Shown: positions 54,172-62,898 of the stretch, piece by piece
Layout of the letters: every line of letters begins with the position of its first letter
Numbering within the stretch: the first letter of the stretch is position 1
Assembly (NCBI GenBank): GCA_035542575.1
Contig: DATKLE010000155.1
Location: forward strand, 1-64,000
DNA: 64,000 nucleotides
Direction: 5' to 3'
From: JAIQET01 sp035542575
Lineage (GTDB): Bacteria > Acidobacteriota > Terriglobia > Terriglobales > Acidobacteriaceae
Made by a program: the position numbers and the translations under genes
The notes under the pieces: model-generated
Seen by the model: the letters and a program-made list of their open reading frames with translations, nothing else
Databases searched by the model: none
Told to the model about the DNA's origin: nothing

Positions 54172-54846
54172 ATGAGATCCCGTTTAGCAGCACTCACCCT
54201 GAGTTTGTATCTGGCGTTCGCCCTTCTGGCTTGCAGCAAGCCTCCGACATCGAATGAAGCCAGCCAGGCCGGTCAAGAGGGCAGCGCCGCGCCCAGCGCC
54301 GGCACCAGCGCTGGCGCGGCAAAAGCGGAGGCCTCGAAAGCGGTTGTGGTTCCCGCCGGTACCGTACTGACGGTTCGCTTGGGCGAGGCCCTCGGCTCCA
54401 AAATCAGTCAGACGGGACAGAGCTTTACCGCTACTCTCGCCGACCCTGTGGAGGTCGACGGCAAGACTGTGGTCCCAGCAGGGGCCAAAGCGACCGGCAC
54501 GGTAGTGGACGCCAAGCCTCTGGGACGCTTCAAGGGCGCGGCGAGCCTGCAGATCAAACTGACTTCAATCAATGTTAACGGTAGCGACCGCTCCATCGAA
54601 ACCTCTTCTATCGTCCGAGCAGCAAAGGGCAAAGGCAAACGTACGGCCACAATGATCGGTGGCGGTGCGGGCGTGGGCGCCATCATCGGCGGGCTGGCGG
54701 GTGGCGGGAAAGGCGCCGCGATTGGCGCCTTGGCAGGCGCTGGTGCAGGCACCGCAGGCACCGCGTTCACGGGAAACAAAGACGTCGTGCTGCCGGCAGA
54801 GTCGGCTGTGAGCTTCAAGCTGGAGCAGCCATTGGAGCTGAAATAG
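54172..54846 (+). CDS. Glycine-zipper lipoprotein
   Basis: A 224-aa protein with lipobox LLACSK (Cys about 19) and ribosome site GGAGGG 5 nt before the ATG. A TrbI/VirB10-like beta segment (VPAGTVLTVRLGEALGSKISQTGQSFTATL) precedes a Gly-zipper (GGGAGVGAIIGGLAGGGKGA), which can pack in membranes. It ends with a beta strand (VVLPAESAVSFKLEQPLEL). Many acidobacterial outer-membrane lipoproteins share this plan; function unknown. Confidence 0.8.
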   Translation: MRSRLAALTLSLYLAFALLACSKPPTSNEASQAGQEGSAAPSAGTSAGAAKAEASKAVVVPAGTVLTVRLGEALGSKISQTGQSFTATLADPVEVDGKTVVPAGAKATGTVVDAKPLGRFKGAASLQIKLTSINVNGSDRSIETSSIVRAAKGKGKRTATMIGGGAGVGAIIGGLAGGGKGAAIGALAGAGAGTAGTAFTGNKDVVLPAESAVSFKLEQPLELK

Positions 54847-54968
54847 TTTTTGACCATTGACAGCGATGGCAAATTTGCCACTGCTCCCCGTGAAGGCTCG
54901 GTAGCCAGAGGTGGGAAGTAGCTCGAGCGCGTGGGGGCTTACCCGCCCCCACATCCTGGGCAAAGCGT

Positions 54969-55667
54969 CTAGGCCTCGGCTGGCATTTTCACGATTTTTT
55001 TCTGGATGGCGTATGTGACAAGCTGGGCTTTGTTGTGAATGTCGAGCTTGCGCATGAGGTTGAACTTGTGGGCCTCGACGGTCTTCACACTGAGACCGAG
55101 TAATTGCGCGATCTCCTTTGCCGAGTTTCCCTCCGCGATCATCCTGGTTACTTCGCGCTCCCGCGGCGTAAGGACAGATCTGCGCTGGACCGGAGCGCCG
55201 GCCGGGCGCGAACGTGCCTCCTCCACCAGCCTGCTCAAGACCTCGGGGCTCACGTAGCTGCCCGCACTATGCACCTGACGCATGGCGCCAAGGAGTGCGG
55301 AGGCGGAGGTATTTTTTAGCACATATCCGGCAGCACCGGCCGACAGTGCCTGCATGACGTGCTCTTCATCATCGTGCGCGGTGAGAAACACCAGTTTGGT
55401 GTGCGGGTGGTCACGCTGAATCAGCCGAGCTGCCTCGATCGGAGACATGCCCGGCATTGCCACATCCATCAGGACCAGGTCAGGGCGATGCTCGGCCACT
55501 CTTTTCAAGGCTTCGGAGGCACTGCTGGCCTCGGCTACCACCTCGAAGTCAGGTTCGTCCTCCAGCAACCGCCGTAGGCCCAGGCGAACCAAGGTATGAT
55601 CGTCCACCAGCAGACAACGGATTTTGCCTTGCACGGCTTGGCCGTCTGCGAGCGCGCGCTGATTCAA
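54969..55667 (-). CDS. NarL/FixJ-family response regulator
   Basis: A 232-aa protein. The receiver domain (about 15-135) carries the phospho-Asp in LVLMDVAMPGMS, DD at 22-23, and Lys in YVLKNTSAS. A LuxR-type helix-turn-helix (about 165-225, LTPREREVTRMIAEGNSAKEIAQLL, SVKTVEAHKFNLMRKL) binds DNA. No kinase gene is adjacent. The gene is divergent from chorismate synthase. Confidence 0.92.
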   Translation of the reverse strand: MNQRALADGQAVQGKIRCLLVDDHTLVRLGLRRLLEDEPDFEVVAEASSASEALKRVAEHRPDLVLMDVAMPGMSPIEAARLIQRDHPHTKLVFLTAHDDEEHVMQALSAGAAGYVLKNTSASALLGAMRQVHSAGSYVSPEVLSRLVEEARSRPAGAPVQRRSVLTPREREVTRMIAEGNSAKEIAQLLGLSVKTVEAHKFNLMRKLDIHNKAQLVTYAIQKKIVKMPAEA

Positions 55668-55861
55668 GAGACACTACTCCTTCTACACGGCCAGAGAGAC
55701 GGGGACATGGCTGGGCTGGATGCGGACGAGGTGGCAACCCCAGGATTCTGAGTGACAGTGCATTGTACAAGCTTGAGCCACAACTCGCCACTGGGGGAAG
55801 CCCCCGAACCCCCTGGGCGCAGGCGCAACTTTCTGAGCGCATCAGATACAATCCTCATTTC

Positions 55862-57037
55862 ATGCTGCGCTACTTCACTTCCGGGGAATCTCACGGCGAA
55901 GCCCTGGTTGCTTTCCTCTCCGGTGTGCCGGCGGGGCTGAAGGTGGATCAGTCTTTCCTTGACCGCGAGTTGTGGCGCCGCCAGCAGGGCTACGGCCGCG
56001 GCGGGCGCATGAAGATTGAGCGCGATACCGCGCGCATCATATCCGGCGTGCGTCAGGGCCGGACTATTGGCTCGCCGATCGCGATTCTCCTGGAAAACAA
56101 AGACTGGAAGAACTGGCAAGAGTCGCTTCCCGTTGAGGCCGGCAATCCTGCCAGACACAAGCCGGTAGCCTCGCCGCGTCCGGGGCATGCTGATTTAGCC
56201 GGCGCCTTGAAGTACAACTTCCCGGAGGCGCGGTACGTGCTGGAACGGGCCTCGGCGCGGGAATCGGCCGCGCGGGTAGCGATTGGTGGTCTGGCCAAGC
56301 TGTTTCTGCGGGAGTTGGGAATCGAAATCCTCAGCCATGTGGTTGCGGTCGGCGGCGCAACCGTTGGAACGAAAGAAGTCTCCTGGGAGCGGATTCAAGC
56401 TGCCTGTGCACGGCCACAGATCCTTATGAATTGCGCAGACGCCGATGTCGAGCAGCGCATGAAAGAAGAAGTGGACCACGCGCTCCAGACGGGCGATTCG
56501 GTCGGCGGGGTTTTTGAAGTGGTGGCCCACCATGTGCCGCCGGGCCTGGGCACGTACGCGCAGTGGGATGAGCGCCTGGACGCGCTTCTGGCCGCTGCGG
56601 TCATGTCGCTGCAGGCGGTGAAGGCAGTCGAGATTGGGGCGGGGGTCACTGCGGCGGCTTCCTCCGGCTCTGCGGTGCATGATGAAATAGGATACGGAGC
56701 CGGGAAAGGCTTTGCGGGATTTACCCGCGCCCGGAACAATGCGGGTGGCGTTGAGGGAGGAGTATCGAATGGGGAGGAAATTCGGGTGCGCGGTTACCTG
56801 AAGCCGATTTCTACCCTGCGGCGCCCTCTGCAGTCAGTGGACTTCGCTACCCGGGAAACCGTGAAAGCGGCCTACGAGCGTTCCGACGTGTGCGTGGTTC
56901 CCGCTGCAGGCGTCGCCGCCGAGGCCATGGTGGCGCTGACCTTGGCCCGCTGCGCTCTGGAAAAGTTCGGTGGCGACTCCATGACAGAGACCTTACGCAA
57001 CTTTGAAGGCTATCTGCAACAGCTCAAGCGGTATTGA
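55862..57037 (+). CDS. aroC: Chorismate synthase
   Basis: A 391-aa protein from ATG 55862 (the frame is open to 55457 but that part is non-coding in style). It makes chorismate from EPSP, the last step of the shikimate pathway. Signatures: GESHGEALVAFLSGVPAG (N-terminal), RPGHADLAGALKYNF, ASARESAARVAIGG, and GNGKGFAG-like GYGAGKGFAGFTRARNNAGGVEGGVSNG. Full length with no defects. It is FMN-dependent. The peptide deformylase gene follows 32 bp later. Confidence 0.96.
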   Translation: MLRYFTSGESHGEALVAFLSGVPAGLKVDQSFLDRELWRRQQGYGRGGRMKIERDTARIISGVRQGRTIGSPIAILLENKDWKNWQESLPVEAGNPARHKPVASPRPGHADLAGALKYNFPEARYVLERASARESAARVAIGGLAKLFLRELGIEILSHVVAVGGATVGTKEVSWERIQAACARPQILMNCADADVEQRMKEEVDHALQTGDSVGGVFEVVAHHVPPGLGTYAQWDERLDALLAAAVMSLQAVKAVEIGAGVTAAASSGSAVHDEIGYGAGKGFAGFTRARNNAGGVEGGVSNGEEIRVRGYLKPISTLRRPLQSVDFATRETVKAAYERSDVCVVPAAGVAAEAMVALTLARCALEKFGGDSMTETLRNFEGYLQQLKRY

Positions 57038-57069
57038 TCCCCGGCAACAGAGGCACGACCGACGACAAG

Positions 57070-57579
57070 ATGATTTATCCGATCGTAAAGTTTGGCAATC
57101 CCGTCCTCGAGAAGACCGCCGAGCCGGTCACGTCGTTTGACGATGACCTCAGGAAGCTGGTCGAGGACATGTTCGAGTCCATGTACGCCGCCCATGGGGT
57201 GGGACTGGCGGCCCCGCAGATCGGGATCTCGAAGCGGCTGGCAGTCATTGACATCACCTTCAAGGAAGACCCCACCGCCAAGCTGGTGCTGGTGAATCCG
57301 GAGATACTTCATACCGAGGGCAAGCACACGCAGAACGAAGGCTGCCTCAGCATTCCAGAGTTTCGCGAGCCGGTGACCCGTCCGAACAAGGTCACGGTCC
57401 GCGGCCAGGACGTGAACGGCAAATGGTTCGAGAAAACCGGGGAAGAATTGCTCGCCCGTGCCCTGCTGCACGAAACCGATCATCTGAACGGCAAGCTGTA
57501 CATCAGCCACATCAGCGCGCTCAAACGGGACCTGATGAAGCGCAAGATCCGCAAGCTGATGAAAGCGGGAGAATGGTAA
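57070..57579 (+). CDS. def: Peptide deformylase
   Basis: A 169-aa protein from ATG 57070. It removes the formyl group from new proteins. Active-site motifs are intact: GVGLAAPQIG (43-52), EGCLSIP with Cys92 and HETDH with His134, Glu135 and His138. Those three residues bind Fe or Zn. It is followed by fmt, its functional partner, so the two probably share a transcript. Confidence 0.96.
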   Translation: MIYPIVKFGNPVLEKTAEPVTSFDDDLRKLVEDMFESMYAAHGVGLAAPQIGISKRLAVIDITFKEDPTAKLVLVNPEILHTEGKHTQNEGCLSIPEFREPVTRPNKVTVRGQDVNGKWFEKTGEELLARALLHETDHLNGKLYISHISALKRDLMKRKIRKLMKAGEW

Positions 57580-57587
57580 GAAGTGAG

Positions 57588-57645
57588 GGGTTGACTGATT
57601 ATGATTCAATCCCTCCAATGACTCGATGATTCAATGACTCAACCC
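57588..57645. repeat. Inverted word repeat between def and fmt
   Basis: GGGGTTGACTGATTATGATT on the left and AATGACTCAACCCC on the right form partial inverted arms, with ATGATTCAAT and ATGACTC words repeated between. It is AT-rich against GC-rich genes. The right arm overlaps the start of fmt. It resembles the elements at 1104, 2453 and 58577. Confidence 0.6.
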
Positions 57646-58572
57646 CTAAGTCTCGTTTTCTGCGGCACTCCCCGTTTCGCAGTACCCGCGCTGGAAAAAC
57701 TGGGGGACGCGGGATTCACAGTGCGCCTGGTGGTCACCCAACCGGACAGGCCGCAGGGACGGGGGCTGGCGCTCGCCGCCTCGCCCGTCAAGCAGCGCGC
57801 CGTGGACCTCGAATTATCCGTGGTGCAGCCTGACAAGATCAAGAACAACGAGGAATTTCGCTCACAGCTCGCCGCACTCAGCCCGGATGCGATCGTCGTG
57901 GTCGGCTACGGCCGCATCATTCCGCAGTGGATGATTGATCTGCCGCGGCTGGGGAACATCAACCTGCACGCGTCTTTACTGCCGAAATACCGCGGCGCGG
58001 CGCCCATTCAGTGGGCCATCGCCTGCGGCGAAACCGTGACCGGTGTGACCACGATGCGCATTGATGCCGGGTTGGACACCGGCGACATCCTCCTGCAGAA
58101 GGAAAATGCGATCGGTCCCAACGAGACGGCGGAAGACGTGGCGCCGCGCCTGGCCGCCATCGGCGCCGACCTGATGGTCGAGACCCTGCATGGGCTGCAG
58201 GCCGGGACGATTCATCCACAGGCGCAGGACCACAGCAGAGCCACCCTGGCGCCGATCCTGAAAAAGGAAGACGGCCGGATTGATTTCTCCCGTACTGCCC
58301 GGGAAGTTTGCAACCGCCTGCGCGGATTCCAGCCGTGGCCGGGCGCTTTCACCAGTTTTCGCGGCAAAAACCTGCATGTGTGGAATGCGGCGGCAGCGCT
58401 GCATTCTCTTTCACCTGGCGAGCTTGTGGTCGAAGCGGACTGCATGTTTGTCGGATGTGCCGGAGGAACCTCTCTCGCTCTGCTGGAAGTGCAGCCCGAA
58501 GGCAAGAAGCGGATGAGCGTGCGAGACTTCGTGCACGGATACCATCCTCGCAGCGGCGAAAACTTGGGTTAA
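57634..58572 (+). CDS. fmt: Methionyl-tRNA formyltransferase
   Basis: A 312-aa protein that formylates initiator Met-tRNA using 10-formyl-THF. The N-terminal catalytic domain includes LSLVFCGTPRFAVPALEKL, VTQPDRPQGRG and the signature NINLHASLLPKYRGAAPIQWAI (His and Asn catalytic residues). A C-terminal OB-like domain (about 205-312) is complete. The start region overlaps the repeat element. The rsmB gene follows after another short repeat. Confidence 0.95.
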   Translation: MTQPLSLVFCGTPRFAVPALEKLGDAGFTVRLVVTQPDRPQGRGLALAASPVKQRAVDLELSVVQPDKIKNNEEFRSQLAALSPDAIVVVGYGRIIPQWMIDLPRLGNINLHASLLPKYRGAAPIQWAIACGETVTGVTTMRIDAGLDTGDILLQKENAIGPNETAEDVAPRLAAIGADLMVETLHGLQAGTIHPQAQDHSRATLAPILKKEDGRIDFSRTAREVCNRLRGFQPWPGAFTSFRGKNLHVWNAAAALHSLSPGELVVEADCMFVGCAGGTSLALLEVQPEGKKRMSVRDFVHGYHPRSGENLG

Positions 58573-58576
58573 AGAG

Positions 58577-58610
58577 CAGTTCTCAGATCTCGGTTCCCAG
58601 TTCTCAGTGA
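58577..58610. repeat. Short word repeat between fmt and rsmB
   Basis: CAGTTCTCAG occurs at the left and again at the right (CCCAGTTCTCAGTG) with CTCGGTTCC between. It lies between the fmt stop and the rsmB start. Similar in style to the other three word repeats, though shorter and less clearly inverted. Confidence 0.45.
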
Positions 58611-58624
58611 CGGGGCCTTTCATC

Positions 58625-59965
58625 ATGCCTGTATCTCCTGCGCGCGCGGCGGCGTTCGATATCCTGGTTCAAGTCGAGCAGGAGGAAGCCTATGCGTCTG
58701 ATCTGTTGCACGCGCCGCGATTCCGCAAACTCTCATCGGCCGATCATGGACTCGCAACCGAACTTGTCATGGGCGTATTGCGCTGGCGGTCGTTGCTCGA
58801 CGAGCACATCGCGCCACATTCCTCCCGGCCTTTGAACAGGCTCGACCTGGAAGTGCTGATCGCGCTGCGCCTGGGAGCTTACCAACTGCTGTTCCTCAGC
58901 CGGGTTCCGACGCATGCTGCCGTGGACGAGAGTGTGGAGCTGGTGAAGCGTGTCCGCAAGCGTTCGGCTGCGCCCCTGGTCAACGCCGTGCTGCGAAAAC
59001 TCGCGCCTGTGCTTGCAGAGCGGCGAGAACACATATCCAAGCTTGCGAGCGGACAGCCTCCCGAAGAACTGTCTCGATGTCTTGCCCATCCTCGCTGGCT
59101 GGTCGAGCGCTGGGCGGCGGAATACGGCCGCGAGGCTGCGGAGTCCGTCTGTAACTATGATCAGCAGGTGCCGGAGACCACCATACGCCTCTGTGATCCT
59201 GCGGCCGAAGCCGAGTTGGAGCATGCTGATATCAAGCTTGCGCCGGGGGAATTGCTGACGCGAGCGCGCCGCGTGGTAAGCGGCGATGCTTCGAACACGC
59301 CCGCATTTCGCCAGGGCCGCGTTGCCATCCAGGATGAAGCTTCGCAACTGGTGGCGTTGCTGCTGGGCAAAGGAAGGCGCATCCTCGACTGTTGCGCCGC
59401 ACCCGGCGGGAAGACGCGGGTACTGGCCGAGCGCAATCCCGAAACCGCCATTGTGGCGGTGGAGCTGCATCCACAGCGGGCGCGGCTGCTGCGGAAACTT
59501 GTTCCGGCGGAAAAGGTTCGAGTGATGGCTGCCGACGCGCGCGCACTGCCGCTAAGGGCACCTTTTGATCGGGTGCTGGCCGATGTCCCCTGCTCCGGAA
59601 CCGGCACACTCGCCCGTAATCCCGAGATCAAGTGGCGGCTCAAACCCGAGGATCTGGCCGATCTGCAAGGCCGCCAGACAGCGATCCTGCGGTCGGCACT
59701 GAAGTGTGTAGGGCCCGGCGGCAGGTTGGTCTACTCCACCTGCTCGCTGGAGCGGGAAGAGAATGAAGCCGTGGTTGAACCAGCGCTGGCCGCGGATTCG
59801 TCAATCCACTTGATGGATTGCCGTCAGGAATTGCAGAGGCTGAAGGATGAAGGCGAGCTGGCCCGGGAGAACCTGGAGTCGCTCACTCGCGGACTGTATC
59901 TACGAACCATTCCCGGCATTCAGGCTTGTGACGGTTTCTTCGCGGCGATCCTGGAAAAGGCTTAA
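58625..59965 (+). CDS. rsmB: 16S rRNA (cytosine-967) methyltransferase RsmB
   Basis: A 446-aa protein from ATG 58625 (a GTG at 58607 lies inside the repeat). The N-terminal NusB-like helical domain (about 5-140, PARAAAFDILVQVEQEEAY) is typical of RsmB. The C-terminal NOL1/NOP2/Sun methyltransferase domain (about 230-446) has LDCCAAPGGKTRVLA (SAM site), DVPCSGTGTLARNPEIKW and YSTCSLEREENE with the two active-site cysteines. It methylates C967 of 16S rRNA. A normal full-length copy. Confidence 0.94.
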   Translation: MPVSPARAAAFDILVQVEQEEAYASDLLHAPRFRKLSSADHGLATELVMGVLRWRSLLDEHIAPHSSRPLNRLDLEVLIALRLGAYQLLFLSRVPTHAAVDESVELVKRVRKRSAAPLVNAVLRKLAPVLAERREHISKLASGQPPEELSRCLAHPRWLVERWAAEYGREAAESVCNYDQQVPETTIRLCDPAAEAELEHADIKLAPGELLTRARRVVSGDASNTPAFRQGRVAIQDEASQLVALLLGKGRRILDCCAAPGGKTRVLAERNPETAIVAVELHPQRARLLRKLVPAEKVRVMAADARALPLRAPFDRVLADVPCSGTGTLARNPEIKWRLKPEDLADLQGRQTAILRSALKCVGPGGRLVYSTCSLEREENEAVVEPALAADSSIHLMDCRQELQRLKDEGELARENLESLTRGLYLRTIPGIQACDGFFAAILEKA

Positions 59966-59980
59966 CCCCGGAGGACCACT

Positions 59981-60748
59981 CTATTGCTTCACTTCGAAAT
60001 CCACTGCCGCTCCTGTGACTATCTTCTGCCCCGGAGCCGGATTTTGCGAAACCACTATGCTGGCCGGGGAAGGCAGAGGGACGGGGACGGGTGGCGGTGA
60101 CGGGGTGTTCGCCGAAATCACCGGAGTGGTAGGCTGCCCCGCCTGTGTGACAGTCCCTATGCGCAGCTTCGCGTCCTGCAGGGCCAGGGTCACGCTGCCT
60201 AGAGGCTGGCCGATGAAGTTGGGCATGACGAAGGCTTGTGGTTGCTCCGCTTCCGCTACCAGCAGGCTGATCTTGGGCGCAGACACGCCGCTGGCGTTGG
60301 GCGGCGGACTTTGGGACAGGACCAGATCGGCCGCCGTGCCCGGCATTTCCATCTGGGCGACGGTCCCCAGGTCGAGGCCGCGACGGCGGATGTTGAGTTC
60401 GGCCGCGCGCTCGCTCTGGCCCAGGATATTGGGTATCTCCACCCGTTGTGGTCCCAGGCTCTCGGCAACCCGGACTTGCCAGCCCCGGCGTACCTCGGTT
60501 CCGGCAGGTGGCAACTGCGAGAGGATCCTGCCCTCCGGCACGCTGGCGCTGTAGTATTGGCGTTCTACCGCGATTTGCAAGCCACTCTGCTCGGCGATGC
60601 TTCGACCCTCCGCCGGAGTCTTGCCGATGACGCTGGGCACGGCGACCTCGCGTCCGTGAATGGCAAAGCGCATAGCGGTGAGCGCCGAGATCAGGGCGAC
60701 CACCAGCAACACCAGCGCGAGCAGGGCAAACCGAAAAAAAGACTTCAT
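59981..60748 (-). CDS. PASTA-domain protein without kinase
   Basis: A 255-aa protein with one N-terminal membrane segment (about 5-28, FALLALVLLVVALISAL), then three PASTA domains (VAVPSVIGKTPAEGRSIAEQSGL; VEIPNILGQSERAAELNIRRRGL; FVMPNFIGQPLGSVTLALQDAKL). A Pro-rich stretch sits inside the third. PASTA units usually sit on Ser/Thr kinases or PBPs and sense cell-wall fragments. Here no kinase or transpeptidase is fused or adjacent, so it is probably a stand-alone wall-sensing or scaffold protein. Confidence 0.87.
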   Translation of the reverse strand: MKSFFRFALLALVLLVVALISALTAMRFAIHGREVAVPSVIGKTPAEGRSIAEQSGLQIAVERQYYSASVPEGRILSQLPPAGTEVRRGWQVRVAESLGPQRVEIPNILGQSERAAELNIRRRGLDLGTVAQMEMPGTAADLVLSQSPPPNASGVSAPKISLLVAEAEQPQAFVMPNFIGQPLGSVTLALQDAKLRIGTVTQAGQPTTPVISANTPSPPPVPVPLPSPASIVVSQNPAPGQKIVTGAAVDFEVKQ

Positions 60749-60850
60749 GGCGCGCATTGATTATAGTCTTCCCGTTTTGGTATGACTGAGGCACGCGGTG
60801 TGCATCCGTCACACAGCGGTTCCGCACCTGAGACATACACTAAACAAACG

Positions 60851-62728
60851 ATGTCTGATTCGGACCTTCTCGGCGCCCTGCAGCGCTACTGGGGATACAG
60901 CTCGTTTCGCCCCATGCAAGAGCGCATTGTGCGCAGCTTGCTGGCTGGCCAGGACGTCTGTGTGATCATGCCCACCGGAGGCGGCAAGTCGCTGTGCTAC
61001 CAGCTGCCGGCGCTGGTGTCGGGGAAAACTGCGATCGTGATCTCTCCCCTGATTGCCTTGATGCAGGACCAGGCGGAGCAACTGGCCCAGATGGGCATCC
61101 CGGCAGCCGTACTCAACAGCTTCCTGGCGCACGACGAACAACACCGGGTCATGCGCAAGGCCGGCCAGGGCGAGTTCCGCCTGCTCTATCTTTCCCCCGA
61201 GCGGCTGGCGCGGGCGGACACTGTGGGTTGGCTCAAGTCAGTACCGGTCGCCTTCTTCGCCATTGACGAAGCGCATTGCATCTCCGAGTGGGGACACGAG
61301 TTTCGGCCGGAGTACCGCCAGTTGAATACCCTGCGGGTGAATTTCCCCGACCGCCCGATCGCAGCCTTTACCGCCAGCGCCACGCGGCTGGTGCGGCATG
61401 ACATTCTCAAGCAGCTCCAGCTCCGCAATCCGCACAAGTACATCGCCAGCTTTCATCGCCCCAATCTGCAGTACATGGTGCAGGAGTGCGAATCGCAGCA
61501 CGCGCAGTCAAACCTGCTGCTGCGGATACTGCGCTTCCATGCGAAAAGCAATGTCATCGTGTACGCGCCCACCATTGCGCGAGTGGAAGAAACTGTGGAC
61601 TTTCTTGAGGAGAACGGGATCGCCGCCATCGCCTATCACGGCAAGATGGAGGCGGAAGCACGCAAGCGCAACCAGGAACGCTGGATGTCGGACGAAGTGC
61701 GTGTGCTGGTAGGCACGATTGCGTTTGGCCTGGGGATCAACAAGGCCGACGTGCGCGCTGTGATCCACCTCTCGCTGCCCAAGTCCATCGAGCAGTATTA
61801 CCAGGAGGCGGGCCGGGCCGGGCGCGACGGGCAACCGGCGGATTGTATCTTGCTCTGGCAGCAGCGCGACGCCGGACTGCTGGCCTACTTCATCGGAAAG
61901 ATCGGTGATGCCGCCGAGAAAGAGCGGGCCTGGCAGCGCTACAACGCCATTCGGACATTCGCGGAGTCGAGCCGCTGCCGGCATCATCAGATTTGCACGC
62001 ACTTCGGGGAGACGCCAAAGTGGACGTCGTGTGGGGCATGCGATGTCTGTGGGTCGGAGTCGGCGTGGTTGACGAAACCGCTTGCAGCCTCCACGCACCA
62101 GCCGAAGCCGGCGCCGATGGAACTGGTCAAACCGGCGGACGTACCAGCAGAAACCGCGAGCGTTGACCCCGAGCTCCGCGAGTTCCTGCGGGAGTGGCGA
62201 CGGACGAAGGCGCGGGAGCAGGGCGTCTCGGCGTTCATCGTGATGTATGACACTTCGCTGGAGGAAGTCTGCCGGCGCCGTCCAAGCTCGCTGGAGGAAC
62301 TGCGCAGCATCAGCGGATTTGGCGAGCGCAAGACCGAGACCTACGGCCGCGAACTGCTCCTTGCGCTGGAGCGCTTCCGGCAGGGCGCGCGCGCGGCTGC
62401 GGTGGCGCAGAAGAACTCCAAGCCTGCCGAGGAGACCCTGCGCCTGCTGGCGGAAGGCTACAGTCTCGCCGAGATCGCGGCCATCCGCGGTCGGCAGATC
62501 AACACCGTGATAAGCATGGTCGCCGACCTGGTGGAGAAGGGAGCGGTACGATTCCAGAGCGGCTGGGTGGACAAAGACCGGCTGCCCATGATCGAGGCCG
62601 CCTGCGCCCGTCTGGGTACCCAATGGCTCAAGCCACTCAAAGACTCCTTGCCGCCGGAGATCACGTTTGAGGAGATTCGTCTCGTGGTTGCCCGCCTGCG
62701 TCACGAGCAACAGGAGAGAACAGCATAG
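60851..62728 (+). CDS. recQ: ATP-dependent DNA helicase RecQ
   Basis: A 625-aa protein from ATG 60851 (ATG 60782 is an upstream alternative). Helicase motifs: Walker A MPTGGGKSLCYQ (Lys47), DEAH in IDEAHCISEWGHEFRPEY, motif VI region QEAGRAGRDGQPA. A zinc-binding segment has CRHHQICTHFG and CGACDVC. An HRDC-like domain (about 465-540) is followed by a short winged C-terminal part (about 545-620). It restarts and repairs recombination or replication intermediates. Confidence 0.94.
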   Translation: MSDSDLLGALQRYWGYSSFRPMQERIVRSLLAGQDVCVIMPTGGGKSLCYQLPALVSGKTAIVISPLIALMQDQAEQLAQMGIPAAVLNSFLAHDEQHRVMRKAGQGEFRLLYLSPERLARADTVGWLKSVPVAFFAIDEAHCISEWGHEFRPEYRQLNTLRVNFPDRPIAAFTASATRLVRHDILKQLQLRNPHKYIASFHRPNLQYMVQECESQHAQSNLLLRILRFHAKSNVIVYAPTIARVEETVDFLEENGIAAIAYHGKMEAEARKRNQERWMSDEVRVLVGTIAFGLGINKADVRAVIHLSLPKSIEQYYQEAGRAGRDGQPADCILLWQQRDAGLLAYFIGKIGDAAEKERAWQRYNAIRTFAESSRCRHHQICTHFGETPKWTSCGACDVCGSESAWLTKPLAASTHQPKPAPMELVKPADVPAETASVDPELREFLREWRRTKAREQGVSAFIVMYDTSLEEVCRRRPSSLEELRSISGFGERKTETYGRELLLALERFRQGARAAAVAQKNSKPAEETLRLLAEGYSLAEIAAIRGRQINTVISMVADLVEKGAVRFQSGWVDKDRLPMIEAACARLGTQWLKPLKDSLPPEITFEEIRLVVARLRHEQQERTA

Positions 62729-62898
62729 TGTGGGTCGCCCACTCCTGTCCGACCCTGTGCGCCCTCACAATCAGGCCCCGCTCCCCGGTCATAGTTTTCG
62801 CCCCTAGGGCGGACAAGAGTGTCAGCCCTACACGGCTTCGTGCCGGTCGGCAGGACGCCAGCGCTGCGGCGGGTTTATCCTAGTACTCCGAGGTTCTC

